The translations under genes and the position numbers were made by a program. The notes under the pieces were generated by a model, which had not been told where the DNA came from, ran no database searches, and saw only the letters and a list, made by a program, of their open reading frames with translations. DNA of 64,000 nucleotides from Aradus depressus (taxonomy: Eukaryota > Arthropoda > Insecta > Hemiptera > Aradidae). Below are positions 47,840 to 60,624 of this stretch, piece after piece (position 1 is the stretch's first letter; each line of letters opens with the position of its first letter). The stretch spans positions 744,001 through 808,000 of the forward strand of contig OY759214.1 of the NCBI GenBank assembly GCA_963662175.1, read 5' to 3'.

Positions 47840-50800
47840 TAGATTTAATATTTGTTAAAACTGATAGAGAACGACCGGATTATCTGAATCCTACACAAAA
47901 ATCAAAATAAAAATGTTTTTCAAAAAATTTGAGCTATTTAACGGTTTATAGGCTTAATAATTGTTAAAACTGATACGAGAGATTCAGATTCATCCGGAAA
48001 GTCCCATCCGAAGGACGACGTGCTCAAGGCTATTTTCAACCTAAGTGATATTTCACCTACCCAGGTTTATTTACATAACATACGTCTCATTATCGAGTAC
48101 CTCACATTCGAAAAAGCCCTGGATCATCGCTTAAAGTCCCATCCGAAGGACGACGTGCTCAAAGTGTTTTTTAACTTCCCGATTGAAACATCTGACCTAA
48201 GTGCCTCAACTAGATTTCTAAGTGGCGATCCTGAGCTCGGTAGACTCCATTCTTGAAATTTCTCGCTTTTTAACGGTTTATAGATTTAATATTTGTTAAA
48301 ACTGATAGAGAACGACCGGATTATCTGAATCCTACACAAAAATCAAAATAAAAATGTTTTTCAAAAAATTTACGCTATTTAACGGTTTATAGGCTTAATA
48401 ATTGTTAAAACTGATACGACAGATTCAGATTTATCCGGAAAGTCCCATCCGAAGGACGACGCGCTCAAGGCTTTCAACCTAAGTAGAAATTGACCTACCC
48501 AGGTTTATTTACATAACATACGTCTCATTATCGAGTACCTCACATTCGAAAAAGCCCTGGATCATTGCTTAATGTCCCATCCGAAGGACGACGTGCTCAA
48601 AGTTATTTTTAGCTTCCCGATTAAAACATCTGACCTAAGTGCCTCAACTAGATTTCTAAGTGGCGATCCTGAGCTCGGTAGACTCCATTCTTGAAATTTC
48701 TCGCTTTTTAACGGTTTATAGATTTAATATTTGTTAAAACTGATAGAGAACGACCGGATTATCTGAATCCTACACGAAAATCAAAATAAAAATGTTTTTC
48801 AAAAAATTCACGCTATTTAACGGTTTATAGGCTTAACAACTGTTAAAACTGATACGACAGAATCAGATATATCCGAAAAGTCCCATCCGACGGACGACGT
48901 GCTCAAGGCTATTTTCAACCTAAGTGAAATTTCACCTAACCAGGTTTATTTACATAACATTCGTCTCATTATCGAGTACCTCACATTCGAAAAAGCCCTG
49001 GATCATCGCTTAAAGTCCCATCCGAAGGACGACGTGCTCAAAGTGTTTTTTAACTTCCCGATTGAAACATCTGACCTAAGTGCCTCAACTAGATTTCTAA
49101 GTGGCGATCCTGAGCTCGGTAGACTCCATTCTTGAAATGTCTCGCTTTTTAACGGTTTATAGATTTAATATTTGTTAAAACTGATAGAGAACGACCGGAT
49201 TATCTGAATCCTACACAAAAATCAAAATAAAAATGTTTTTCAAAAAATTTGCGCTATTTAACGGTTTATAGGCTTAATAATTGTTAAAACTGATACGACA
49301 GAATCAGATATATCCGGAAAGTCCCATCCGAAGGACGACGTGCTCAAGGCTTTCAACCTAAATAGAAATTGACCTACCCAGGTTTATTTACATAACATAC
49401 GTCTCATTATCGAGTACCTCACATTCGAAAAAGCCCTGAATCATCGCTTAAAGTCCCATCCGAAGGACGACGTGCTCAAAGTGTTTTTTAACTTCCCGAT
49501 TGAAACATCTGACCTAAGTGCCTCAGCTAGATTTCTAAGTGGCGATCCTGAGCTCGGTAGACTCCATTCTTCAAAATTCTCGCTTTTTAACGGTTTATAG
49601 ATTTAATATTTGTTAAAACTGATAGAGAACGACCGGATTATCTGAATCCTACACAAAAATCAAAATAAAAATGTTTTTCAAAAAATTTGCGCTATTTAAC
49701 GGTTTATAGGCTTAATAACTGTTAAAACTGATACGACAGAATCAGATATATCCGAAAAGTCCCATCCGACGGACGACGTGCTCAAGGCTATTTTCAACCT
49801 AAGTGAAATTTCACCTAATCAGGTTTATTTACATAACATACGTCTCATTATCGAGTACCTCAAATTCGAAAAAGCCCTGGATCATCGCTTAAAGTCCCAT
49901 CCGAAGGACGACGTGCTCAAAGTGTTTTTTAACTTCCCGATCGAAACATCTGACCTAAGTGCCTCAGCTAGATTTCTAAGTGGCGATCCTGAGCTCGGTA
50001 GACTCCATTCTTCAAATTTCTCGCTTTTTAACGGTTTATAGATTTAATATTTGTTAAAACTGATAGAGAACGACCGGATTATCTGAATCCTACACAAAAA
50101 TCAAAATAAAAATGTTTTTCAAAAAATTTGCGCTATTTAACGGTTTATAGGCTTAATAATTGTTAAAACTGATACGAGAGATTCAGATTTATCCGGAAAG
50201 TCCCATCCGAAGGACGACGTGCTCAAGGCTATTTTCAACCTAAGTGATATTTCACCTACCCAGGTTTATTTACATAACATACGTCTCATTATCGAGTACC
50301 TCACATTCGAAAAAGCCCTGGATCATCGCTTAAAGTCCCATCCGAAGGACGACGTGCTCAAAGTGTTTTTTAACTTCCCGATTGGAACATCTGACCTAAG
50401 TGCCTCAGCTAGATTTCTAAGTGGCGATCCTGAGCTCGGTAGACTCCATTCTTCAAATTTCTCGCTTTTTAACGGTTTATAGATTAAATATTTGTTAAAA
50501 CTGATAGAGAACGACCGGATTATCTGAATCCTACACAAAAATCAAAATAAAAATGTTTTTAAAAAAATTTGCTCTATTTAACGGTTTATAGGCTTAATAA
50601 TTGTTAAAACTGATACGACAGATTCAGATTTATCCGGAAAGTCCCATCCGAAGGACGACGTGCTCAAGGCTATTTTCAACCTAAGTGAAATTTCACCTAC
50701 CCAGGTTTATTTACATAACATACGTCTGATTATCGAGTACCTCACATTCGAAAAAGTCCTGGAACATCGCTTAAAGTCCCATCCGAAGGACGACGTGCTC

Positions 50801-53141
50801 ATAGTTATTTTTCACTTCCCGATTAAAACATCTGAATCAAGTGCCTCAGCTAGATTTGTAAGTGGCGATCCTGAGCTCGGTAGACTCCATTCTTCAAATT
50901 TCTCGCTTTTTAACGGTTTATAGATTAAATATTTGTTAAAACTGATAGAGAACGACCGGATTATCTGAATCCTACACAAAAATCAAAATAAAAATGTTTT
51001 TCAAAAAATTTGCGCTATTTAACGGTTTATAGGCTTAATAATTGTTAAAACTGATACGACAGATTCAGATTTATCCGGAAAGTCCCATCCGAAGGACGAC
51101 GTGCTCAAGGCTTTCAACCTAAATAGAAATTGACCTACCTTGGTTTATTTACATAACATACGTCTCATTATCGAGTACCTCACATTCGAAAAAGCCCTGA
51201 ATCATCGCTTAAAGTCCCATCCGAAGGACGACGTGCTCAAAGTGTTTTTTAACTTCCCGATTGAAACATCTGACCTAAGTGCCTCAGCTAGATTTCTAAG
51301 TGGCGATCCTGAGCTCGGTAGACTCCATTCTTCAAATATCTCGCTTTTTAACGGTTTATAGATTTAATATTTGTTAAAACTGATAGAGAACGACCGGATT
51401 ATCTGAATCCTACACAAAAATCAAAATAAAAATGTTTTTCAAAAAATTTGCGCTATTTAACGGTTTATAGGCTTAATAACTGTTAAAACTGATACGACAG
51501 AATCAGATATATCCGAAAAGTCCCATCCGACGGACGACGTGCTCAAGGCTATTTTCAACCTAAGTGAAATTTCACCTAATCAGGTTTATTTACATAACAT
51601 ACGTCTCATTATCGAGTACCTCAAATTCGAAAAAGCCCTGGATCATCGCTTAAAGTCCCATCCGAAGGACGACGTGCTCAAAGTGTTTTTTAACTTCCCG
51701 ATCGAAAGATCTGACCTAAGTGCCTCAGCTAGATTTCTAAGTGGCGATCCTGAGCTCGGTAGACTCCATTCTTCAAATTTCTCGCTTTTTAACGGTTTAT
51801 AGATTTAATATTTGTTAAAACTGATAGAGAACGACCGGATTATCTGAATCCTACACAAAAATCAAAATAAAAATGTTTTTCAAAAAATTTGCGCTATTTA
51901 ACGGTTTATAGGCTTAATAATTGTTAAAACTGATACGACAGATTCAGATTTATCCGATAAGTCCCATCCGAAGGACGACGTGCTCAAGGCTATTTTCAAC
52001 CTAAGTGACATTTCACCTACCCAGGTTTATTTACATAACATACGTCTCATTATCGAGTACCTCACATTCGAAAAAGTCCTGGAACATCGCTTAAAGTCCC
52101 ATCCGAAGGACGACGTGCTCATAGTTATTTTTCACTTCCCGATTAAAACATCGGACCTAAGTGCCTCAGCTAGATTTCTAAGTGGCGATCCTGAGCTCGG
52201 TAGACTCCATTCTTCAAATTTCTCGCTTTTTAACGGTTTATAGATTAAATATTTGTTAAAACTGATAGAGAACGACCGGATTATCTGAACCCCACACAAA
52301 AATCAAAATGAAAACGTTTTTCAAAAAATTCGCGCTATTTAACGGTTTATAGGCTTAATAACTGTTAAAACTGATACGACAGAATCAGATATTTCCGAAA
52401 AGTCCCATCTGACGGACGACGTGCTCAAGGCTATTTTCAACCTAAGTGAAATTTCACCTACCCAGGTTTATTTACATAACATACGTCTCATTATCGAGTA
52501 CCTCACATTCGAAAAAGCCCTGGATCATCGCTTAAAGGCCCATCCGAAGGACGAAGTGCTCAAAGTTATTTTTAACTTCCCGATTGAAACATCTGACCTA
52601 AGTGCCTCAGCTAGATTTCTAAGTGGCGATCCTGAGCTCGGTAGACTCCATTCTTCAAATTTCTCGCTTTTTAACGGTTTATAGATTTAATATTTGTTAA
52701 AACTGATAGAGAACGACCGGATTATCTGAATCCTACACAAAAATCAAAATAAAAATGTTTTTCAAAAAATTTGCGCTATTTAACGGTTTATAGGCTTAAT
52801 AATTGTTAAAACTGATACGAGAGATTCAGATTTATCCGGAAAGTCCCATCCGAAGGACGACGTGCTCAAGGCTATTTTCAACCTAAGTGATATTTCACCT
52901 ACCCAGGTTTATTTACATAACATACGTCTCATTATCGAGTACCTCACATTCGAAAAAGCCCTGGATCATCGCTTAATGTCCAATCCGAAGGACGAAGTGC
53001 TCAAAGTTATTTTTAACTTCCCGATTAAAACATCTGACCTAAGTGCCTCAGCTAGATTTCTAAGTGGCGATCCTGAGCTCGGTAGACTGCATTCTTCAAA
53101 TTTCTCGCTTTTCAACGGTTTATAGATTTAATATTTGTTAA
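47840..53141 (+). repeat. 441-bp satellite array 4 (12 monomers)
   Basis: Anchors lie at about 48020, 48460, 48899, 49340, 49778, 50219, 50660, 51099, 51539, 51980, 52421 and 52862, a very regular 438-441-bp spacing. Sub-types are visible. Some carry KALDHRLKS with KVFFNFPIE, some KVLEHRLKS with IVIFHFPIK, and some have lost three bases and carry stops. Similar sub-type runs recur, which points to copying of several monomers at once. The last monomer carries LMSNPKDEVL. Confidence 0.95.
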
Positions 53142-53312
53142 CTGACAGAGCCATAGAGTGTGCTGGTTTCGGATTATGCCAACGTCAGCACAACGTTCAG
53201 ACTGACTTTAAATATGGTGACACCGATCCACTATGGAAGAAAAATGCCAAAAAAAAAAAGATGTATGTATAGATATGAACACAAATTAAAACTTGTGTAC
53301 ATTGTGATATAA
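53142..53312 (+). other. post-array spacer with terminal hairpin, copy 3
   Basis: Same as 21856-22024. The hairpin ACACAA/TTGTGT is followed by ACATTGTGATATAA, 14 nt, and then the Helitron TC at 53313. The A-run has 10 A instead of 12. Confidence 0.8.
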
Positions 53313-54269
53313 TCTATATTAATAAAGCTGAAACGGGGTTTGTTTGTTTGTTTGTATGTTTGTTTGTATGTATGTATGTATGTATGTATGTATGTATGTA
53401 TGTATGTATGTATGTATGTATGTATGTTTGTTCCAGCATCACGCCCAAACCGCTGGACGGATTTTTATGAAACTTCCCATGTAGCATTCTTTTGAGCCCG
53501 ATTGAATAATAGGCTTTGTGGCGTCCCAAAATTTTGATCGGGAGGGGGGGTTGTAAGGGGGGCCTAAGTATATAAATAGTGCTAACTCATTAACTAATGG
53601 TCAAATTGTCAGGAAATTTCACACGTAGTCTTTTTAAAAACCAAACAGGAATAAAAGGTGTGTGGCGTCCCAAAATTTTTTACGGGAGGGGGGAGGGTAG
53701 TGGGGGGGCCTAAGTATAAATATAGAGCTAACTCATTAACTGATGGGCGAATCGTCATGAAATTTCACATGTAGTATTTTTAAAAGCCAAATAGGAAAAA
53801 AAGGTGTGTGGCGTCCCAAAGTTTTGAACGGGAAGGGGGGTTGTGGGGGGGCCTAAGTATAAATATAGAGCTAACTCTTTAACGGTTGATCGTATTGTCA
53901 TGAATCGGATTGTCATGAAATTCACATGTAGTAGTAGTAACTATGTATTCGCTGTAGGGTTCACTGTTGCAAGACATTTACTAGCTGTGATGTCCAGCGT
54001 TCCTAATATCGTACTAGCTGTGGGGTCCGCTCTTGCAAGGCACTTACTAGCTGTAGTGCTCAGCCCCAGCGTTCCTAACTATGTACTGGCTGTGGGGTTC
54101 GCTGTTGCAAGGCACCTACAAGACATTTACTAGCTGTGATGCCCAGCGTTTCTAATTACGTACTAGCTGTGGGGTCTGCTGCTGCAAGGCGCTAGCAGTG
54201 TGGCCCAGCGTACTTCACTACGTAGGTACTAGCCGTGGGGTGATGCCCAGGGTTCCTAATATCGTACTA

Positions 54270-57200
54270 GCTGTGGGGTCCGTTGTTGCAAGGCATTTAC
54301 TAGCTGTAGTGCCCAGCGTTCCTAACTTCGTACTAGCTGTGGGGTCCGCTGTTGCGAGGCACATACTAGCTGTGGTGACCAGCGTTCCTAACGTTGGTCG
54401 GATTGTCACGAAATTTCACATGGAGTATTCCTGAAGGCCAAATAGAAAAATAAGGTGTGTGGCGTTCTAAAGTTTTGAACGGGAGGGGGGGTTGAGGGGG
54501 GCCTAAGTATAAATATAGAGCTAACTCTTTAACAGTTGGTCGGATTGTCATGAAGTTTCACATGTAGTATTCCTGAAGACCAAATAAAAAGAATAGGCGG
54601 TGTGACGGCTTAAAATTTTTTACGGGAGGGGGGTAGTGGGGGGGCCTAAGTATAAATATAGAGCTAACTCATTAACTAATGGGCGAATCGTCATGAAATT
54701 TCACATGTAGTATTTTTAAAAGCCAAATAGGAAAAAAAGGTGTGTGGCGTCCAAAAGTTTTGAACGGGAGGGAGGGTGCTGGGGGGCCTAAGTATAAATA
54801 TAGAGCTAACTCTTTAACGGTTGGTCGGATTGTCACGAAATTTCACTTGGAGTATTCCTGAAGACCAAATAGTAAAATAGGCGGTGTGACGGCTCAAAAT
54901 TTTTTACGGGAGGGGGAGGGGGGGTAGTTGGGGGGCCTAAGTATAAATATAGAGCTAACTCTTTAACGGTTGGTCGGATTGTCACGAAATTTCACATGGA
55001 GTATTCCTGAAGGCCAAAAAGAAAAATAAGGTGTGTGGCGTTCCAAAGTTTTGATCGGGAGGGGGGGTTGTAAGGAGGGCCTACGTATATAAATAGTGCT
55101 AACTCATTAACTAATGGTCGAATTGTCATGAAATTTCACATGTAGTATTCCTAAAGGTCAAATAGAAATATTAGGTGTGTCACGGCCCAAAATTTTGAAC
55201 AGGGAGGGTTGTGGGGGGGGCTAAATATACATATAGAGTTAGCTCATTAACGGTTGGTCGTATTGTCATGAATCGGATTGTCATGAATTTCACATGTAGT
55301 AGTAGTAACTATGTATTCGCTGTGGGGTTCACTGTTGCAAGACATTTACTAGCTGTGATGTCCAGCATTCCTAATATCGTACTAGCTGTGGGGTCCGCTG
55401 TTGCAAGGTACTTACTAGCTGTAGTGCTCAGCCCCAGCGTTCCTAACTATGTACTGGCTGTGGGGTTCGCTGTTGCAAGGCACCTATAAGACATTTACTA
55501 GCTGTAATTCCCAGCGTTTCTAATTACGTACTAGCTGTGGGGTCTGCTGTTGCAAGGCGCTAGCAGTGTGGCCCAGCGTATTTCACTCGTAGGTACTAGC
55601 TGTGGGGTCCGCCGTTGCAAAACTCATACTAGCTGTGATGCCCTGTGGTTCTAACTACATACTATCTGTGGGGTTCGCAGTTGCAAGGCACCTACTACCT
55701 GTAGGGCCCAGCGTTCCTAATTACGTACTAGCTGTGGGGTCCGTCGTTGCAAAAGCATACTAGCTGTGATGCCCAGGGTTCCTAATATCGTACTAGCTGT
55801 GGGGTCCGTTGTTGCAAGGCATTTACTAGCTGTAGTGCCCAGCGTTCCTAACTTCGTACTAGCTGTGGGGTCCGTTGTTGCAAGGCATTTACTAGCTGTA
55901 GTGCCCAGCGTTCCTAACTATGTACTAGCTGTGAAGTTCGCTGTTGCAAAGCACTTACTAACTGTAATGCCCAGCGTATGTAACTACATACTAGCTGTGG
56001 GGTCCGTTGTTGCAAGGCATTTACTAGCTGTAGTGCCCAGCGTTCCTAACTTCGTACTAGCTGTGGGGTCCGCTGTTGCGAGGCACATACTAGCTGTGGT
56101 GACCAGCGTTCCTAACGTTGGTCGGATTGTCACGAAATTTCACATGGAGTATTCCTGAAGGCCAAATAGAAAAATAAGGTGTGTGGCGTTCTAAAGTTTT
56201 GAACGGGAGGGGGGGTTGAGGGGGGCCTAAGTATAAATATAGAGCTAACTCTTTAACAGTTGGTCGGATTGTCATGAAGTTTCACATGTAGTATTCCTGA
56301 AGACCAAATAAAAAGAATAGGCGGTGTGACGGCTTAAAATTTTTTACGGGAGGGGGGTAGTGGGGGGGCCTAAGTATAAATATAGAGCTAACTCATTAAC
56401 TAATGGGCGAATCGTCATGAAATTTCACATGTAGTATTTTTAAAAGCCAAATAGGAAAAAAAGGTGTGTGGCGTCCAAAAGTTTTGAACGGGAGGGAGGG
56501 TGCTGGGGGGCCTAAGTATAAATATAGAGCTAACTCTTTAACGGTTGGTCGGATTGTCACGAAATTTCACTTGGAGTATTCCTGAAGACCAAATAGGAAA
56601 ATAGGCGGTGTGACGGCTCAAAATTTTTTACGGGAGGGGGAGGGGGGGTAGTTGGGGGGCCTAAGTATAAATATAGAGCTAACTCTTTAACGGTTGGTCG
56701 GATTGTCACGAAATTTCACATGGAGTATTCCTGAAGGCCAAAAAGAAAAATAAGGTGTGTGGCGTTCCAAAGTTTTGATCGGGAGGGGGGGTTGTAAGGA
56801 GGGCCTACGTATATAAATAGTGCTAACTCATTAACTAATGTTCGAATTGTCATGAAATTTCACATGTAGTATTCCTAAAGGTCAAATAGAAATATTAGGT
56901 GTGTCACGGCCCAAAATTTTGAACAGGGAGGGTTGTGGGGGGGGCTAAATATACATATAGAGTTAGCTCATTAACGGTTGGTCGTATTGTCATGAATCGG
57001 ATTGTCATGAATTTCACATGTAGTAGTAGTAACTATGTATTCGCTGTGGGGTTCACTGTTGCAAGACATTTACTAGCTGTGATGTCCAGCATTCCTAATA
57101 TCGTACTAGCTGTGAGGTCCGCTGTTGCAAGGTACTTACTAGCTGTAGTGCTCAGCCCCAGCGTTCCTAACTATGTACTGGCTGTGGGGTTCGCTGTTGC

Positions 57201-57717
57201 AAGGCACCTATAAGACATTTACTAGCTGTAATGCCCAGCGTTTCTAATTACGTACTAGCTGTGGGGTCTGCTGTTGCAAGGCGCTAGCAGTGTGGCCCAG
57301 CGTATTTCACTCGTAGGTACTAGCTGTGGGGTCCGCCGTTGCAAAACTCATACTAGCTGTGATGCCCTGTGGTTCTAACTACATACTATCTGTGGGGTTC
57401 GCAGTTGCAAGGCACCTACTACCTGTAGGGCCCAGCGTTCCTAATTACGTACTAGCTGTGGGGTCCGTCGTTGCAAAAGCATACTAGCTGTGATGCCCAG
57501 GGTTCCTAATATCGTACTAGCTGTGGGGTCCGTTGTTGCAAGGCATTTACTAGCTGTAGTGCCCAGCGTTCCTAACTTCGTACTAGCTGTGGGGTCCGTT
57601 GTTGCAAGGCATTTACTAGCTGTAGTGCCCAGCGTTCCTAACTATGTACTAGCTGTGAAGTTCGCTGTTGCAAAGCACTTACTAACTGTAATGCCCAGCG
57701 TATGTAACTACATACTA
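54270..57717 (+). repeat. 1724-bp tandem duplication inside unit 10
   Basis: Copies are about 54270-55993 and 55994-57717, at a constant offset of 1724 bp. Markers are the switch CCTAACGTTGGTCGG (54388 and 56112), the CACGGCCCAAAATTTTGAAC stretch, and the sub-array entry TAGTAGTAGTAACTATG. Only scattered substitutions separate them. The exchange point lies in CTAGCTGTGGGGTCCG of the 66-bp repeat, as expected for unequal exchange between two such units. Confidence 0.82.
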
Positions 57718-58122
57718 GCTGTGGGGTCCGCTGTTGCAAGGCACTTAATAGCTGTGATGCCCAGCGTTCCTAAATTCGTACTAGCTGTGGGGTCCGCTGT
57801 TGCGAGGCACATACTAGCTGTGGTGACCAGCGTTCCTAACTACGTACTAGCTGTTGGGTCGGCCGTCGCAAGGCACATACTAGCTATGATGCCCCGCATT
57901 CCCTACTACGTACTAGCTGTGGTGCTCAGCGTTGCAAGCCACATACTAGCTGTGGTCACAAACGTTCTTAAGTACGCACTGACTAGGACGTCCAGCGATG
58001 CTAAGTATTCACTAGGTGTGGCTTCCGACGTTGAAAGGCGCATACTAGCTGTGGTGCCCAGGGGTCCTAAAAACTTACTAGCGTTACAACAGCTGAAGGA
58101 CTATAAGCCTTATTCCGTATGA
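57493..58122 (+). CDS. long frame through the 66-bp array (doubtful gene), second copy
   Basis: Same 209-codon frame as 18153-18782, with five replacements and at least two silent changes. More replacements than silent changes gives no hint of purifying selection. The inverted relative at 36522-36891 is broken by an indel in the LAVVTNVLKYALT region. Confidence 0.12.
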   Translation: MPRVPNIVLAVGSVVARHLLAVVPSVPNFVLAVGSVVARHLLAVVPSVPNYVLAVKFAVAKHLLTVMPSVCNYILAVGSAVARHLIAVMPSVPKFVLAVGSAVARHILAVVTSVPNYVLAVGSAVARHILAMMPRIPYYVLAVVLSVASHILAVVTNVLKYALTRTSSDAKYSLGVASDVERRILAVVPRGPKNLLALQQLKDYKPYSV

Positions 58123-58233
58123 ATAATTGAAAATTATAACATCATGAATGTACTGTCGAGGAACTGAATAGCGTTATAGAAGATATTGGGAGAAAAATCG
58201 AAGTTCCCCGGGCAACGCCGGGTATAACTGCTA

Positions 58234-60454
58234 TAGATTTAATATTTGTTAAAACTGATAGAGAACGACCGGATTATCTGAATCCTACACAAAAATCAAA
58301 ATAAAAATGTTTTTCAAAAAATTCACGCTATTTAACGGTTTATAGGCTTAATAATTGTTAAAACTGATACGACAGAATCAGATATATCCGAAAAGTCCCA
58401 GCCGACGGACGACGTGCTCAAGGCTATTTTCAACCTAAGTGAAATTTCACCTAACCAGGTTTATTTACATAACATACGTCTCATTATCGAGTACCTTAAA
58501 TTCGAAAAAGCCCTGGATCATCGCTTAAAGTCCCATCCGAAGGACGACGTGCTCAAAGTGTTTTTTAACTTCCCGATTGAAACATCTGACCTAAGTGCCT
58601 CAGCTAGATTTCTAAGTGGCGATCCTGAGCTCGGTAGACTCCATTCTTCAAGTTTCTCGCTTTTTAACGGTTTATAGATTTAATATTTGTTAAAACTGAT
58701 AGAGAACGACCGGATTATCTGAATCCTACACAAAAATCAAAATAAAAATGTTTTTCAAAAAATTTGCGCTATTTAACGGTTTATAGGCTTAATAATTGTT
58801 AAAACTGATACGACAGATTCAGATTTATCCGGAAAGTCCCATCCGAAGGACGACGTGCTCAAGGCTATTTTCAACCTAAGTGAAATTTCACCTACCCAGG
58901 TTTATTTACATAACATACGTCTCATTATCGAGTACCTCACATTCGAAAAAGTCCTGGAACATCGCTTAAAGTCCCATCCGAAGGACGACGTGCTCATAGT
59001 TATTTTTCACTTCCCGATTAAAACATCTGACCTAAGTGCCTCAGCTAGATTTGTAAGTGGCGATCCTGAGCTCGGTAGACTCCATTCTTCAAATTTCTCG
59101 CTTTTTAACGGTTTATAGATTAAATATTTGTTAAAACTGATAGAGAACGACCGGATTATCTGAATCCTACACAAAAATCAAAATAAAAATGTTTTTCAAA
59201 AAATTTGCGCTATTTAACGGTTTATAGGCTTAATAACTGTTAAAACTGATACGACAGAATCAGATATATCCGAAAAGTCCCATCCGACGGACGACGTGCT
59301 CAAGGCTATTTTCAACCTAAGTGAAATTTCACTTAACCAGGTTTATTTACATAAGATACGTCTCATTATCGAGTACCTCACATTCGAAAAAGCCCTGGAT
59401 CATCGCTTAAAGTCCCATCCGGAAGACGACGTGCTCAAAGTGTTTTTTAACTTCCCGATTGAAACATCTGACCTAAGTGCCTCAGCTAGATTTCTAAGTG
59501 GCGATCCTGAGCTCGGTAGACTCCATTCTTGAAATTTCTCGCTTTTTAACGGTTTATAGATTTAATATTTGTTAAAACTGATAGAGAACGACCGGATTAT
59601 CTGAATCCTACACAAGAATGAAAATAAAAATGTTTTTCAAAAAATTTGCGCTATATAACGGTTTATAGGCTTAATAATTGTTAAAACTGATGCGACAGAT
59701 TCAGATTTATCCGAAAAAACCCATCCGAAGGACGACGTGCTCAAGGCTATTTTCAACCTATGTGAAATTTCACCTACCCAGGTTTATTTACATAACATAC
59801 GTCTCATTATCGAGTACCTCACATTCGATAAAGTCCTGGAACATCGCTTGGAGTCCCATCCGAAGGACGACGTGCTCATAGTTATTTTTCAATTCCCGAT
59901 TAAAACATCTGACCTAAGTCCCTCAGCTAGATTTGTAAGTGGCGATCCTGAGCTCGGTAGACTCCATTCTTCAAATTTCTCGCTTTTTAACGGTTTATAG
60001 AATAAATATTTGTAAAAACTGATAGAGAACGACCGGATTATCTGAACCCCACACAAAAATCAAAATCAAAACGTTTTTCAAAAAATTTGCGCTATTTAAC
60101 GGTTTATAGGCTTAATATTTGTTAAAACTGATACTACAGATTCAGATATATCCGGAAAGTCCCATCCGAAGGACGACGTGCTCAAGGCTTTCAACCTAAG
60201 TGGAAATTGACCTACCCAGGTTTATTTACATAACATACGTCTCATTATCGAGTACCTCACATTCGAAAAAGCCCTGGATCATCGCTTAATGTCCCATCCG
60301 AAGGACGAAGTGCTCAAAGTTATTTTTAACTTCCCGATTAAAACATCTGACCTAAGTGCCTCAGCTAGATTTCTAAGTGGCGATCCTGAGCTCGGTAGAC
60401 TCCATTCTTGAAATTTCTTGCTTTTCAACGGTTTATAGATTTAATATTTGTTAA
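58234..60454 (+). repeat. 441-bp satellite array 5 (5 monomers)
   Basis: Anchors lie near 58414, 58855, 59296, 59737 and 60178. The first four have the long open frame, and the last has the three-base loss and stops. It begins in the TATAG of the Helitron 3' end and exits into the same spacer as arrays 1, 3 and 4. Confidence 0.93.
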
Positions 60455-60624
60455 CTGACAGAGCCATAGAGTGTGCTGGTTTCGGATTATACCAACGTCA
60501 GCACAACGTTCAGACTGACTTTAAATATGGTGACACCGATCCACTATGGAAGAAAAATGCCAAAAAAAAAAGATGTATGTATAGATATGAACACAAATTA
60601 AAACTTGTGTACATTGTGATATAA
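60455..60624 (+). other. post-array spacer with terminal hairpin, copy 4
   Basis: Same as copies 1 and 3, with a 9-A run and one change in the coding-like part (ATTATACCAACG). It ends ACATTGTGATATAA before the Helitron TC at 60625. Confidence 0.8.

Larger units (their letters stand above)
53313..58233 (+). mobile_element. Helitron unit 10, with bypassed terminator
   Basis: The 5' end carries the longest GTTT/GTAT microsatellite of the window (53340-53430). Arrays: 145-bp (~53500-53925), 66-bp (to 54392), 145-bp (54393-55300), 66-bp (55301-56115), 145-bp (56116-57025) and 66-bp (57026-58120). The 3' end reads CTGCTATAG (58228-58236) into 441-bp array 5. A 1724-bp block is duplicated in tandem inside it. 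Confidence 0.83.

Noticed and set aside
50323..50538. Minus-strand frame across a 441-bp monomer.
   Set aside because: It is a shadow of the plus-strand stretch and is not kept open in sister monomers.
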